Source of the DNA: Mortierella sp. BCC40632
Lineage: Eukaryota; Mortierellomycota; Mortierellomycetes; Mortierellales; Mortierellaceae
Assembly: GCA_011634665.1 (NCBI GenBank)
Contig: WAEK01000007.1
Location: forward strand, 456,001 to 520,000
DNA: 64,000 nucleotides
Direction: 5' to 3'
The notes under the pieces are model-generated. The model did not search any database. It had not been told where the DNA came from and saw only the letters and a program-made list of their open reading frames with translations. The translations under genes were made by a program, and so were the position numbers. Within the stretch, counting starts at the first letter, position 1; each line of letters begins with the position of its first letter. Shown piece by piece: positions 45,826 to 58,924 of this stretch.

Positions 45826-48415
45826 ATGCTCCAGCGCACGTCGTCCTTCACCAGCAACAATGCTGGGAGCCATTCCGACACACCCGCCAATGCCCCATAC
45901 CAAACCCTCCATCACAGTCCCAGCTCCAGCTTGCTGAGCCGCGTCAATACATCTAGTCGGCCGGGATCACCGTCGGGCTCTTCAGCTACTACCATTGGCA
46001 TGAGCCACCACTCCGCAAATACCTCGCCTCACACCGCAAACAGCAGCAGCAGCAACGGTCCTAGCGGCCTTTCTGGAAGCTACGACCCAATCTCAACAAA
46101 AGAGTCGCTCGCCGACAGCTCATTGGACCCCATGCTGGACTACTCTTTCTCTGTCGGGAACAAGGGCGCCTCGAAACGGTCACGATTCGGGGGTGTTCTC
46201 GCCGGCTCAAAGCGATGGAAATGGTGGGATTACCTGGCGACGATGCTCCTCGTATTTGCAGTCATCGAGGCGATCGTCCTTTTGGTTGGCTCTCGCTACC
46301 TTTACTCTCTTCCAGACCAGATCCAAATCGGTAGGGCGTTGCTTTCTATTTCGGCGTGTACACTTGAACGCCAAAAAGTACATGGAAACTCTCTTCTCGG
46401 ATGGGTGCTAGAATTCATAGATCTAACTATATTCAATGTCATGTACCGTTTCGGTTCCTTTTTGTCGACTAGACTCGCGTGACTTCCGCAAAGTGCCATA
46501 CCAGGGCCTTGTAGTGGATCCCGCAGCAACGTACAAGAAGCAGATCCAGGTGTATCACATTACCAAAGAGTTTGGACCGGCCTCAATGGGCGGCCTGGGA
46601 ATGGTCGTTACGGCTCTAGCAGTGGCACAGCAACGGGCTCGAGCACAAAAGGTCAACATCGTATTACCTTACTATCGCTTCCTCAACGACATCAAAGGGA
46701 TCGACATCAAATACGACGTGAGTCTACCAATTGAAGTCAGGGATAAGCATGGCAGATACCAGTCCGTCGTTTTCACCGTCCACAAGTTTAAGTATGCCAT
46801 CCCCAGCAAGCCCAGTGACTATGACAACGACAAACGAACCATTACCCCTGTCACTGTTTGGCTCATTGGACCCGGCGATTCCTATCCCTACAGTCTTGCA
46901 TTCCAAACTTCTTCCTTGAACGATATTTACTCGTCTCCTTCGGGTTTGCCACAAGAGTGGAAGGATCTTTACTTTTGTAAGGCAGCCGCTGCATTTATCC
47001 AACACAAGAACAAGAATAATGACGTTTCTCTGTTTGCTTCAGCTGCGACTCGCGTTATTGACGTGGTGCATGCCCACGGCGCAACCAATGCATTGGTTCT
47101 GCACTATCTTCAGCAGTCAATTGATCGACGAGCGATGGGCGAGGAGCCTCCAGCATTGATCTACACTTTGCACGATTATCTGGATGAGCTTCAATACTCG
47201 TATGAGACAGTCAATGTCCAAAAGTTTATGGACCGACGTGTTCACTCGGATGATGACGAAGAGGACATGTATTACCAGATGGACGGAATTTCTCCATACT
47301 GCCATGGTTACCGCATGTTCACCTCAGCGCTTGGAATCGACCTGGCTGATGCCGTGACATTTGTCTCAAAGACGTTGGCCAAGGAAATTGTGGAAGGTCA
47401 GATGGACTTTCATCTCAAGGAACTTGTCCTCGGCAGTATCCTGAACCAGGCCGAGAAGAATCTATTTATCGGCATCACGAACGGAATTGATTTCGGCAGA
47501 CTTAACCCTTGGACAATGTCTCAGCTACGACAGCATGAACTTGCTTTCCCCTCTACAGAAGACGAAGGAACCAATCTGTCCACTGAAGGGGAAGAAGACA
47601 ATGAGAGTGCACCTACCGGAATGGGATCCCCTAACCCCACGATACGATCTGCAAAAGAAGCTGCAAAACATTACTTATACACGAAGGGATTCTTGACGGA
47701 GCAGGACCTCAGTCGACCTTTGGTGCTATACATTGGTCGGTTCCAGTATAACAAGGGTCTTGAATTCTTTGCTACAGCCACTACAGCCATTACTAAAATG
47801 GGTGGCATCTTTGTGATGATGGGTCAGCCCAATAACTACCCTCTCTCATCGTTGACCAACCTGGAGAGGATGTTTAAGGGCTCAGTTCGAGTCATTTCAG
47901 ATGCACGGACTCAGGATGAATGGGGAGTTTACTGGCGGACAGCGGCTGACTTTATTTTCGTCCCATCCTTGACGGAGAGTTTTGGTCTTGTGGCTGCTGA
48001 AGGTCTTTTGTTTGGCTCGGCAGTGATTTCCTCTGGAGTTGGTGGTCTCTCTGAGTTCTTGATCGACAGGCCGAATGCTGATGGTAGTGCACGGGATGCA
48101 GAAGACGACCCGAGCACTTATCTACCCATGGATCAGCAAGCGGCTGTTTTGCCACGAGAAGAACGATTCAACAGCTACCGCTTTGATGTTTATGATACAG
48201 ATGCTCATTCCCAATTGTCCACCGCTATCAATGAGGCCATCCAAGACTGGAGGAGACTCCAACGGAAGCCTGAAGAGCATGAAAAGTTTCTTTCTCGATT
48301 GGTATCGAGTGCACTTGCTATGGGTTGGGACCGTCCTGGTGGTCCTACGGATCAGTACCGAGCCATTTACCAAGTTGCACTTAACGCAATTGGATTCAAT
48401 GTCGATTCTCCATAG
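45826..48415 (+). CDS. Membrane-anchored GT5 (starch/glycogen/alpha-glucan synthase-like) glycosyltransferase
   Basis: Two exons, 45826-46330 and 46473-48415, giving 815 residues. The first 130 residues are Ser/Asn-rich and end in a basic patch ('KRSRFGG', 'GSKRWKWW'). A transmembrane helix follows at about 136-155. The rest is a GT5-type GT-B glucosyltransferase: 'HITKEFGPASMGGLGMVV' (glycine-rich nucleotide-sugar loop), 'VVHAHGATNALVLHYL', 'ITNGIDFGRLNPW', 'VLYIGRFQYNKGLEFFATA' and 'PSLTESFGLVAAEGLLFG' (C-terminal catalytic E-x7-E region). This resembles starch synthases and the GT5 part of fungal alpha-1,3-glucan synthase more than the GT3 fungal glycogen synthase. There is no GH13 part. 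The basic patch before the helix predicts a type II orientation. Donor sugar and product are unknown. Confidence 0.85.
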
Positions 48416-49124
48416 ATAGCACTTTTATCAATTTTTTTTAGCATGTAGACAGAACCACTTCCTTTTTTCACTATTTTTTTCTCGCAATGAATTTCATTCC
48501 ATGCACCTTGAATCTACCAACAGTAGTTGTATTTGATCCACCTCTATTCCGTCCGTTTTGATGGGCTTCTCAAATGGACTTTGATCTTTTTTTCTCTTTA
48601 ATGATAGACACAAGGTTCTGTAGACAGCGCAGAGTTGTCAAGAATAACCCCCTTCTTTTTACAGGGAACGAAAAGAAAGAGAGAGAGAAGCATGGTCATT
48701 GCCACTAACTTAATCCCCTCTTTGCCCTATTACTCAAGACGGTGGGAAAAGTAGTAATGCTTGTTCATTATCCCAAACGACTGGGTGGAGAAACCTAGCA
48801 CATACCCTCTGCCAAACTCTACTGACAGAAACAGTGAAATGTCCCAAACGGTTCACTAGGAGCTCCAAAATATCGTGATTGGAAAAGGTAATCAAAGTCG
48901 ATATCTTATTTCTGGGATCCTTTGGACAGGTCCCAGGATAATGGATGTCCTCGCGTTTTTTTTTTTTTTTTTTTTTTTTTTTCCTGTCATTTCATTCACG
49001 TGACTTGAGCAATTTTCCAATCGCACGGTTTGAGCCGCAAGAAAATGGATTACATTTGTCGAGACATCTCCCAAGGCATTTTCGCATTCCTCTCCTGAAT
49101 CTCATCGACACTCACTCCTTTGCC
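48416..49124. other. Intergenic region
   Basis: Between the GT5 gene and ATP4. It contains a T tract (about 48957-48982) in the ATP4 promoter side. Nothing else was recognised. Confidence 0.45.
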
Positions 49125-50581
49125 ATGGCTCTCCGACTTTTGACCAAGAGCGCTTCGGGTAAAGAACACAAAAATCAACAGAGGATGGCTTTTTTTTATC
49201 AAATCATTGCTCTAGGACCCCCCTCTCTCGACCATCGTCAAGGCTACAAGCCATTGGACCATCGATCTACAACCCAACGCTGGATCTATTTTTTTTTTTT
49301 TTTCTTCTAGACAATAGTCATCTGGATTCAATCTGGCTACATGGTTCTCCATGATCCAACTTGAGAAAAGGCGCGTTAATAACACAGTATGTTTCATCTT
49401 TACCCTGTAGTCGCCGCCGTTCGCCCCGCCTTTGCTGCCCAGCGCTCTACTGCTGCTGTTGCGTAAGTTTGCCACTCGATATGGACCCTGGTGACAACAT
49501 AATGTTGGGGAAACTATAGAAAGGGGGCAGTTAGCTTATTCTTTTCTCTCTCTCTCTCTTAAATGTCCAATTGCTATCTCTAGCATCCGTCATATGGCTA
49601 CCTCCTCTTCCACTGAAGGTGCGCACTTTATTCTTGTGCTTTAAGACGTTTGGATGCATTTGTTTTGTATGAAGAGCTACTCCAGGACATTTGCATACGT
49701 CAACAATTTGCTCTATCGAGATCACGGACACATCGGGACTGTATAGGATATGATACCTAATTGGCGAGCTAGAATAACGGCTTCTCAGAGCACACGATTT
49801 CATTGATCTGGAGCTCAGGGATCTATTCAGTATCAGCCAATGGATCAGGATTGCCTAGATCTGCATTAATTCTGGTGCAATTGAAGGTGACTTCGACAGG
49901 AGTCTGACTTTTTCTTTTTCTTTTTTCTTTTTTTTCTCTTCTTTTCTCTTTGCCATTACCAAATCCACAGAGAAGAACGCTGCCCCCGAGAGCAAGGCTC
50001 AGAGCATCATCGACGCGCTTCCCGGCAACTCTCTTGTCACCAAGACCGGATATGTCACTGCCCTTGCTGGAGCTGCCACCTACTTTATCTCCAAGGAGAT
50101 CTATGTCTTCAACGAGGAGACTCTTGTCCTTTTGGCTTTCTTGGTCACCTTTGGAGGTATCGTCAAGAGCGCCCGCCAGCCTTTCAACGAGTGGGCTGAT
50201 GGTCACATCAACAAGATCCGCTCCGTTCTCGAGAAGGCTCGTGCTGACCACAAGACTGCCGTTTCTGAGCGCATTGGTCAGGTTGGCGCCATGAAGGATG
50301 TTGTGGAGGTGACCAAGGCTCTCTATGCCCTCTCCAAGGACACCGCCAAGTTGGAGGCTGAGGCCTTTGAGTTGAAGCAGCAGACTGCTTTGACCGCTGA
50401 GGCCAAGTCCGTTTTGGACTCTTGGGTTCGTCATGAGGCTTCGGTCCGTGAGCGTGAGCAGTCCAAGCTTGCTGCTTTCTTGATTGAGAAGATCAAGTCC
50501 GAGCTCCAGGACCCCAAGCTCCAGTCCCAGATTTTGGATGAGACTATCGACCAGGTCGAGAAGATCACCACCAAGGCCTAA
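49125..50581 (+). CDS. ATP4: Mitochondrial F-type ATP synthase subunit 4 (subunit b)
   Basis: Four exons: 49125-49158, 49411-49462, 49584-49618 and 49971-50581, giving 243 residues. Subunit 4 forms the peripheral stator stalk that holds F1 against rotation. The mitochondrial presequence is spread over three tiny exons (34, 52 and 35 nt: 'MALRLLTKSAS', 'VAAVRPAFAAQRSTAA', 'IRHMATSSS'). The mature part has two hydrophobic segments ('VTALAGAATYFISKEIYVF', 'TLVLLAFLVTFGGIV') and a long charged helix to the C-terminus ('SVLEKARADHKTAVSERI'). The length and domain order match the family. Codon use in exon 4 is strongly biased (GCC, ACC, AAG, CTC), fitting high expression. Confidence 0.93.
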
Positions 50582-51349
50582 GAAGGTTCCTCCCCCCTCT
50601 TCCCTCCCCTTTCTCTCTTTATATATATGCCTACCCTCCGCTCCTCTCGATTGCATATTTACTTCATCTTTTTTCTTGTGTTTTCTTGGGGCGAGAATGG
50701 TCAGTTCTTTCCAGTATTGAACTCTTGATCATTGTCTTTCTGGACGAAGGTCGCAGGCAAGGGCAACACAAAAAAAATCTATTCCTCACTCCCCTCCTCT
50801 TTTTCACTCGCCCCACCTCAATGCCTTTGCTACGCGACAGATCCTCAGGAGTATTCTTTTTTCTTCCAGAATAAAACAAACAAACAAAAATGCTACCGTT
50901 AAATGGTACAACTCTTGAGAAGAGCAGACTCTTGGATCCTAGGAGAGAGGGGCCCCTGTGGAGATAGATAGAGAAAGCGATAGAGCAAGACTGGCGCAGC
51001 GGACGCGTGTGTGCACGGCGCGTACGCGGGTGTCCAGAGAGCCACAAAAAAAAAAAAAAGGATCAATGCGGGCGTGACCTGATGGTTCACCGAGCAGTCC
51101 CGTCACAGAGGCCGCAGCGCCCGTCTTCTTCGCTTTCTCTCTGTCTCCGCCCCCTTTTTTTTTCTTTCTTCATCTCCATCTTTTACCATCACTTGCAGCC
51201 CGTCACGAACCCAGACTTGCTCCGTCTCCTTCCATTTCTTCCCTTCCCCGACCTTTCTTCTTTTTTAGCGTCATCGCCACCTCGCCACCTCATTTGCATC
51301 TACTAGCATCTATCTGCATCTGTACCTGCCTCGGAAGCGACTGATCAGC
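50582..51349. other. Spacer between ATP4 and XRN1
   Basis: It contains an AATAAA at 50870-50875, about 290 bases past the ATP4 stop, an A tract near 51046, and a pyrimidine-rich XRN1 leader. No gene is supported. Confidence 0.5.
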
Positions 51350-54349
51350 ATGGGTGTTCCTAAATTCTTCCGATGGATGAGGTACTGCGAATGCGTCTCC
51401 TATTGTGTATCTCCTCCTCTCTTCCACTTGGGACAGCCGTGTGCTGGGACTGTGCCTGTGCGCAGGGCTGTGGGGTCTTCAGTGGCTCTTACTACAACAG
51501 AGCAATGAAAATTGCTGTGTGTGGCGATGGATGATGTAGATGTAATTAGGACACGTTTGGAGCTGGGTCCCCCTTTGTGTTAATCCACCTCTCTATTTTT
51601 TTTTTTTTTTTTTTTTTGGTGCCCATTCTTTATAGCGAGCGATACCCGCTCTGCTCGCAGTTGATTACAGAGAATGCCATTCCCGAATTCGGTAAACATG
51701 CGTTTGTTCAACACTGCAACTGATCCAAGTCGGCACGATGCTAGAAAAAAGAAGAAAAAAAAAAGTCTTCTGAACGAGAGCCAATCTGCTAGACTGAGGA
51801 GGACTCCTAAAGCTAACCCCACAAACGAACTGTGGCGCCTTCACACCCGCGACTCTGTCCTTTTCCTCCTTTGCTGAAACTCTTTGTTTGTCTTGGGCAA
51901 CGTGCGTGTGCATGCGGGACATGACCTACCTCACAAATAGACAATCTTTACCTGGATATGAATGGTATCATCCACAACTGTTCACTACCAAATGATTCGG
52001 ATGTGCACTTTCGTCTCTCGGAGGACAAGATCTTCTTGGCCATCTTCAACTACATTGACCACCTTTTCTTGAAGATCCGACCTCAAAAGGTCTTTTTCAT
52101 GGCTGTCGATGGTAAGGACCCCAGATCTGTAGAGCCCAAACTGTTGAGACGGATCCAAAAATGTTTTTCCTTTTTTTTTTTTTTTTTTTTTTGTCGCTAA
52201 ACTCATTCCATGGACTTTTTATTACCTTGGATCCGCATACCTCTTCTATCTAGGTGTTGCACCCCGTGCCAAAATGAACCAGCAGCGCTCAAGACGCTTC
52301 CGTACTGCCAAGGACGCAGAGGACGCAAAGAGAAAGGCGATTGCCAAGGGCGAGGAGCTCCCGGATGAAGAGCCATTTGATCGCAACTGTATCACGCCAG
52401 GTACAAATTATGAGACTATTTCTGATATTACCAATCATGTCTCTCGTATTCCTTGACTAGCTCTATTGACACCTTCTATTCGATGGTCTATCATTTATGC
52501 ATTGACTTGCAGGCACACCTTTCATGAAGAAGCTCTCTGCTCAATTGGAGTACTTTATCTCCAAGAAGATGACCGAAGATGCCAACTGGCGTAATGTCAA
52601 GGTGGTCCTTTCAGGGCATGAAGTTCCTGGAGAGGGTGAACACAAGATCATGGAGTATATTCGTTTGTCCAAGGCTCAGCCAGGCTACAACCCCAATACC
52701 AGGCACTGTCTTTACGGACTGGATGCTGATCTTATCATGCTCGGTCTATTGAGTCACGAACCTCATTTTGCTTTGCTGCGTGAAGAGGTTACCTTTGGAA
52801 AATCCAATAAGAAAAAGACGTAAGAAATGATTCAGTCGAAATGGCTGCGGCAACCAACTGTCTTTTTTTTTTTTTTTTTTTTTATTACTATTATTTGATG
52901 AAACTCAGAAAACGGCAGGTGCTTTTTAAGCCAATGGACTCTTTCCCTCCTTGCAAACAACAGCTCATATATATTTCTTTCTTTCTTTTTATTCATGCCT
53001 GGCAATAGGAGCATTGATTCGCAAAATTTCTTTTTGATGCATCTATCCATTCTACGAGAATACCTAGATCTGGAATTCAACTCACTTCAGCAGACTTTGC
53101 CCTTCCCGTACGACCTCGAACGAGTCATTGATGACTTTGTACTTATATGTCTCTTTATCGGAAACGATTTCCTACCACATTTGCCCAACCTTCATATTGC
53201 CGAGGGTGCGTTGAGTCTTTTGTTCAACATTTACAAAAAGTTGTTGCCTCAATTGGGAGGTTACTTTCAAGATTCAGGTGTACTAGAACCGAAACGAGTC
53301 GAGGCCATGTTCCATGAGCTTGCCGAGGTGATTGAGCAGGAAGCCTTTGAAGCAGAATGCGATGATTTGAAGTATCTTGGAGACAAAATGGCGGAGACAA
53401 TTGTTCTCCCTGCGTCAGGAGGACGAGACAGGAAAGGCAAGGCACGTCAAGGCACACGGATGGGCAAGCCTGTTGAAGAAGAAAGTGACCTTGGTAAGAG
53501 AAACAATCCAGACGGGGGGGATTTTTTTTTTTCGGAGGCGGGGTAGGGGGTGGAGAAGGCGAAGAATGTTCAGGTGGTTCAAAGACTGTATATGAAAAAA
53601 GAGAGAAAGACGGACTAATCTCTTTTTGATGGGATTGCCCTCTATAGTAATGACCATGAGGCAAAAGGCTCTCTATGATCAAATCAAGGAATTCGTTTTG
53701 GAGCGTGGCGAAATTTTGCATTTCCCATCTACGCTGAATTCCTCGGACCGAAGCTTCGTAAAGAAGATCACAGCTGCGATTGAGCTCCGAAGCGGTACCG
53801 AGACCTCTCCTGAGGGAGTGAAGAACCTGTATATTGAGTTTGATGAAGAAGAAGACGATGAAGATGTTGAATCGCAAGAGGCACGCGCTCGAATTTTGCG
53901 TAAATACGATCAATCTGAAGTGGTGGAGGATGTCATTGAGAATGAAAAGTTGAAGGCTGAGAAGGCCAAGAATGTTTATGAAGACAGGCTTCAGCTTTGG
54001 AAGAAGACCTATTATCAAGTAAGTCTTCTCTCACTTTCTTTCTTTAATTTGATCTGCAAGCCTCTCACTAATGACACGCTGTGATGACTCTTATTTTATT
54101 AGAGTAAACTCGGGATCGACTCTGAGGAGGGCACCCGGGCCATGGTTTTCAAATACGTCGAAGGTCTGCAATGGGTCCTCTTTTACTACTATCGAGGAGT
54201 TGCTTCTTGGGCATGGTTCTATCCATACCACTATGCACCAAAGATTTCAGGTACCGTCTTGATAATATTTCTCTGCCCTTTTTATTGATTTGTATGCTTT
54301 TTTGTTTTCAGTGTCCAAAAGCAGGCATTGGCTAACTGGGATATTCTCT

Positions 54350-54392
<43 letters not shown>

Positions 54393-57300
54393 GATAGATC
54401 TTGTACACTTGGATACTCTCAATATCTCATTTGACCTTGGCCAACCTTTCAAACCCTACGAGCAGCTTATGGGTGTCTTGCCTGAAGCCAGTAAACAGCA
54501 CATTCCAAGGGCATATTGGGTATTAACCAAGAATCATGTCTGCTGTTGGCAACTGTGTACCCAGTCTCCAATTTTCATTTACTCATATTGCTTCACTTCA
54601 TTCAATCTTATACCATCCTCATAGGACTTGATCACAATGGATAGTTCACCCATTGCCGATTTTTACCCGCGCGATTTCGACCTGGACATGAACGGAAAGA
54701 AGCAAGATTGGGAGGCGGTTGTCAAGATTCCGTTTATTGATCAAGACAGGCTGCTGGCAGCTATGAAGAGTAAGAGTTGACGGATAATTATTCCCCATGT
54801 TTTTTTTTTGTCTTGTATGTTTTCACCGGAATGGATGTATTCATCATCAATACCAATGTCATTGTTATCTTAGCCAAGGAGCATTTGTTGTCAGAAGAAG
54901 AAGTTGAAAGAAACTTGAATGGAGAGAGCTCAGTGTTTACACGCGATGAGAGCCTTTCGGCCGTATATCAGTCACCATTGCCAGCTGTTTTCCCCGACAT
55001 TAACGACTGCAAGTGCAAGCGATCGATTTTCCATCTGCCTGTGATCGAGGGCGTGTCTTCCTTGAGGAAGGGTCTCTGTGAAGGGGCCCTGAAAGGATCC
55101 GACATGCTTTTTGGATTCCCATCCTTGCACACTATTAAGAACTCTGCCACCCTTGGCTTCCATGGAGTACAGGTCTTCCAGGGGGCATCTCGCAATGAAA
55201 CAATGGTTGTCAACCTTGTGAACCGTTTCGAAGATGCAAAGCCCGAAGATCTTGCCAAGAACAAGGTTGGCAAACGAGTTTTTGTTGGATGGCCTTATCT
55301 GAAGGAGGCTATTATTTCATCTATCTCGGATGAAATGTTCAAGTACGAGATCCAGATTCAGGGCAAGAACAGAGTAGTTATCAAGACTCCCCATCGTGGT
55401 TCGATGGATAACTGGCGAAAGCGAGCGGACAAAATTGAGAGTCTTTACACCAGGCGTTTTGGTGTTGTGACAGGTGATATTGAATTCACAGCTCAGGTTC
55501 TTCTTCTGAAGGGACTTCGACGCGAGATGAATGGTGCTCTCGTCAAGGACTTTTTTAAGCCAGGTCAAGAGCAAGAATTTGCCATTCAGACGATTGTTGA
55601 TTCTGTCAAACATCCTGATCCAAGGACAATGGAGGAACCTCCGAGACCCCTGTGCGAAGACTTTCCACTTGACTCTCAGGTCTTTTTCCTGGGTAAAGGA
55701 CATTATGGTTGTCCTGCTCAGGTCATTGCTCATTCCGACGTTGCTCTTGCGCTCCGTGTTGCAGTAAGTTAATGATGTTTTGAGTTAAGCTTTATGTGAC
55801 GAGTAGGCACCCCTCGTTGCTAACCCGACGAATACTTTAAATGATTTTGTACATCAGATCCCCAGCAACTCGACTAAAGAGCCAACGTTTGGACACGAGG
55901 TGGTCAATGCGGCGGCGGCGGCAACAGCCTATGTGCCCTCATTTGTCGTCAGCAAGAAGGTTGGTATCTCTGGCCTTACTCTCAGCAAGCTCACCTCTGC
56001 CCTTCATGTCGTTTACCGATCCACAGATCGCCGAGTCAATCTGGGTCTCAACCTGAAGTTTGAGGCCAAGAAACAAAAGGTGCTTGGCTATACACGCAAG
56101 GCCGATAGTGGATGGGAGTTTAGTCAAAAGGCAGTTGAATTGCTTCGAGAGTACAAGGAGCTTTTCCCTGAGTTTATTGAGGGATTGGAAAGAAAATCCC
56201 GTGAAGACTTTTATGTGGCCGAAGAGCTTTACCCAGGCTCCAATAGTACGGAAAAGATCAAGAGGATCGAGGACTGGCTCAAAAAGGCCAAGGTCAGGGA
56301 CTTTGAGCGTGTTGATCTGAATGCAGAGCAACTTGACAAGGTACACCACACATGCATACTCACACACGAGGTTCTTTAGATTTGGCTCTAGTCATTTTTA
56401 AATGTTTCTATCTAACACTCTTTCGATTCTACTCATCTCTCAACTAATCTGTAGGACGCGATTGCTTCATTGGAAAAGCGAGCGGATGAATATGTTGAGC
56501 ACAGACCAGAAATGAAGCATGTCATCCTCAAGAACCTAGGACGACACACCATGCTCAAGCCAAGCCATGCTGCCACTCTTTTGCCAGATCAGATCTTTAA
56601 GCTTGGAGACCGCGTCGTGTTTGTTCAAGATGCTGGTACTGTTCCTATTGGCGCCAAGGGAACTGTTGTTGGAATTGATCGACTTGAGATTGAGGTTGTC
56701 TTTGACGACCGCTTTATGAGTGGTATGGACTTGAGTGGTCGCTGCTCCATGTTCCGTGGAATGACGGTTTTCCCTCACTCTATCCTGAACTTGTCCAATC
56801 CTCAGTGCAACCAGACGCCTCCATCGGCGCAGGCTGGTTCGAAGGCTGCCCCAGGCACAACAGCTACAGCAGGCCCAGCAGGCACAGGAGCAGCTCCTCG
56901 CCCTAAGCCAGTAGCCATTCTACCCAGGCAACAAAACCAACAGCTACACAAGGACACCAACAACCACCCTGCAGGATGGGAGATCATGGGTATTCCACCA
57001 CCATCCGAGAAACCCAAGAACGGTCCTCGACCACCTAAGCCTAACCAACAGCCAAAATCGAACCATCCCCAGGCTCGTCCCCAACCTGCGAATCCTCCAA
57101 GCAGCAACCAAAGCTTGGGATTCCTACCCAGACCTCGAGCCGTTCCTGCAGTTGCGCCACCCGCAAATGCTGAAGCTTCATCCAATGCCAAGAACGCCGC
57201 CTCTGCTACGCCGACTGCAGGAAATGCTACTACAGGAACTGGAGCTGAGGCTGCTAAGGGAAATGAAGAAATTTCAGCCATGCTCTTGGGTCTCTTGCAC

Positions 57301-58272
57301 AAGAACACGCCTACTGCCAACGGAGCAGGTGCCGTTTCAGGACCTCCTCTGCCTATGAGTGGTCCTCCCATGAGTGGTCCTCCTATGAGTGGCCCTCCTA
57401 TGAGTGGCCCTCCTATGATGGGCCCTCCCATGCACGGCCCACCTGTCTTTGGACCTCATATGGGAGGCCCACCAGTGAATGGAATGCATGGTATGATGCC
57501 AATGCCTATGCCAATGCCTATGCCAATGCCTATGGGAATGCCTATGCCTATGGGAATGCCAATGCCTATGGGAATGCCAATGCCAATGCATATGCGACCA
57601 CCACCGATTCCACCAATGGCTGGTTCACAGGCGGCAGCTCTTTTGGAGCGTCTTCGATTGTCTCAAGGTCAAGGCCAGGATCAAGAGGGACAACCCTTGC
57701 CTCCACAGGATCAGCAACAGCAGCAACAAGAGCAGCAACAAGAGCAGCAAGAGCCTGATAATCAGCAGCAGCAGCAGCAACCACCACAACAACAGCAGCA
57801 GCAACAACATCAGCAACAACAACATCAGCAACCACAGCAGCAACACCAGCAACAGTCTCAGAAGCAACACCAGCAAAACTCTCGCCAAGGCGGTCAGCGT
57901 GGAGGTGGTAATCGTCACCCTCGTCCACAAAATCAGGCAAACCCTAGACCTCAGGGTTCGCAGCGTGGAGGACACCGAGGAGGTCATGGAGGACAACATC
58001 AACCACGACCTGCTCCTCCAGCCGATCAAGCCAATGGTGCTACGAATGCAAACGCCAACACGACGCAGACTAATCCTTCCTCAGGACCCAAGAATCATCC
58101 GACAGGACATCATGAACGAGGAGGACGTCGTGGACGTGGACGTGGTGCCGGACGAGGAGGCAACAAATCGAATGACGGAGCTGCAACTGCAGCGAGCAAA
58201 TCGGAAGCTGGAGCATCTGCACCCGCACCTGCTACACCCGCACCCACGCCTGCAGCTGCTTCTACCGATTAA
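51350..58272 (+). CDS. XRN1: 5'-3' exoribonuclease 1
   Basis: Thirteen exons: 51350-51381, 51636-51691, 51941-52111, 52254-52400, 52513-52819, 53009-53493, 53648-54018, 54103-54250, 54398-54519, 54625-54769, 54874-55763, 55858-56340 and 56455-58272. All phases agree and give 1724 residues. XRN1 degrades decapped mRNA from the 5' end in the cytoplasm. The N-terminus is the invariant '[15 protein letters not shown]'. Metal-binding acidic residues fall at D35 ('LDMNG'), E176 and E178 ('GEGEHK'), D206 and D208 ('LDADLI') and D291 ('GNDFLPHLP'), as in the family. Accessory domains follow. The last exon ends in a long low-complexity tail: 'GPPMS' repeats, a Met-Pro/Met-Gly run, poly(Gln), RGG and Ala/Pro. 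The tail is far more repetitive than the yeast protein's and may drive condensate formation. Confidence 0.96.
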
Positions 58273-58875
58273 AGAATCCCAATCGAATGGATAGAGAAAG
58301 AGAGAATCAGGTTCTCTTTCTTTTATATTATATATATAGTATAACTTTGATTGGGATTTGAATATAAAAAGAAAAAGAAAAAGAAAGGACTCCTCAGTCT
58401 TTTTTTGTCAAATGAGTAAAAGTTCTCAGTAATAAAAAACTGTGTTTTTTTCTTCTCGATCTCTTTCTTAAGTGTATTGTTACCTCTCGGATGCCAGGTG
58501 TCGGGAGCTCACGGGTAGGGTAGGGTAGAGAGGAAGGAGAGAAGAGGGAAAGGCAAGTCCTTTTTGGAACCGTTTTTGTCGGTAGACTGCGGTGGAATAA
58601 GTGGGAGCCATGGACCGGAGCACCAAATTTAATCTTTTTGGAACACCCGGATGAGAGTCTCCGGGAGAAGGGAAGAGGAGGGGGGGGGGGAGGAAGAGGG
58701 GAAACAGGGTACCTTTGAGAAACACACTCTCACACGCACACCTCCCCTTCGTCAAGAAGATCGAGTTGCTTGTCTTGATAAGCATACACTGATTCTTTGA
58801 CCCTGTCTTTTGCAATGAAGGCTAGTTAATCAGGCCAACGTTTAAAGCACGATCCACAGGATTTATTGTACATAA

Positions 58876-58921
<46 letters not shown>

Positions 58922-58924
58922 AGA
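58273..58924. other. Convergent spacer after XRN1
   Basis: It holds an AATAAA at 58431-58436 for XRN1 and, near 58869-58919, a T-then-A homopolymer block (about 50 bases) just beyond the PET100 stop on the minus strand. No coding sequence. Confidence 0.5.
58431..58436 (+). terminator. Poly(A) signal AATAAA for XRN1
   Basis: AATAAA lies 159 bases past the XRN1 stop, after a short AT-rich stretch. Confidence 0.5.

Noticed and set aside
49823..50656. Long minus-strand open frame (277 codons) opposite ATP4
   Set aside because: It mirrors the strongly biased coding exon of ATP4. Its Leu/Gly-rich composition is what the reverse complement of that codon bias produces, and it has no family match.
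56802..57431. Minus-strand open frame (209 codons) opposite the XRN1 tail
   Set aside because: Antisense of repetitive Pro/Gly/Ala codons; composition only, no independent support.
57566..58029. Minus-strand Leu/Val-rich frames opposite the XRN1 poly(Gln)
   Set aside because: CAG/CAA repeats read backwards give Leu and Val runs; a repeat shadow.
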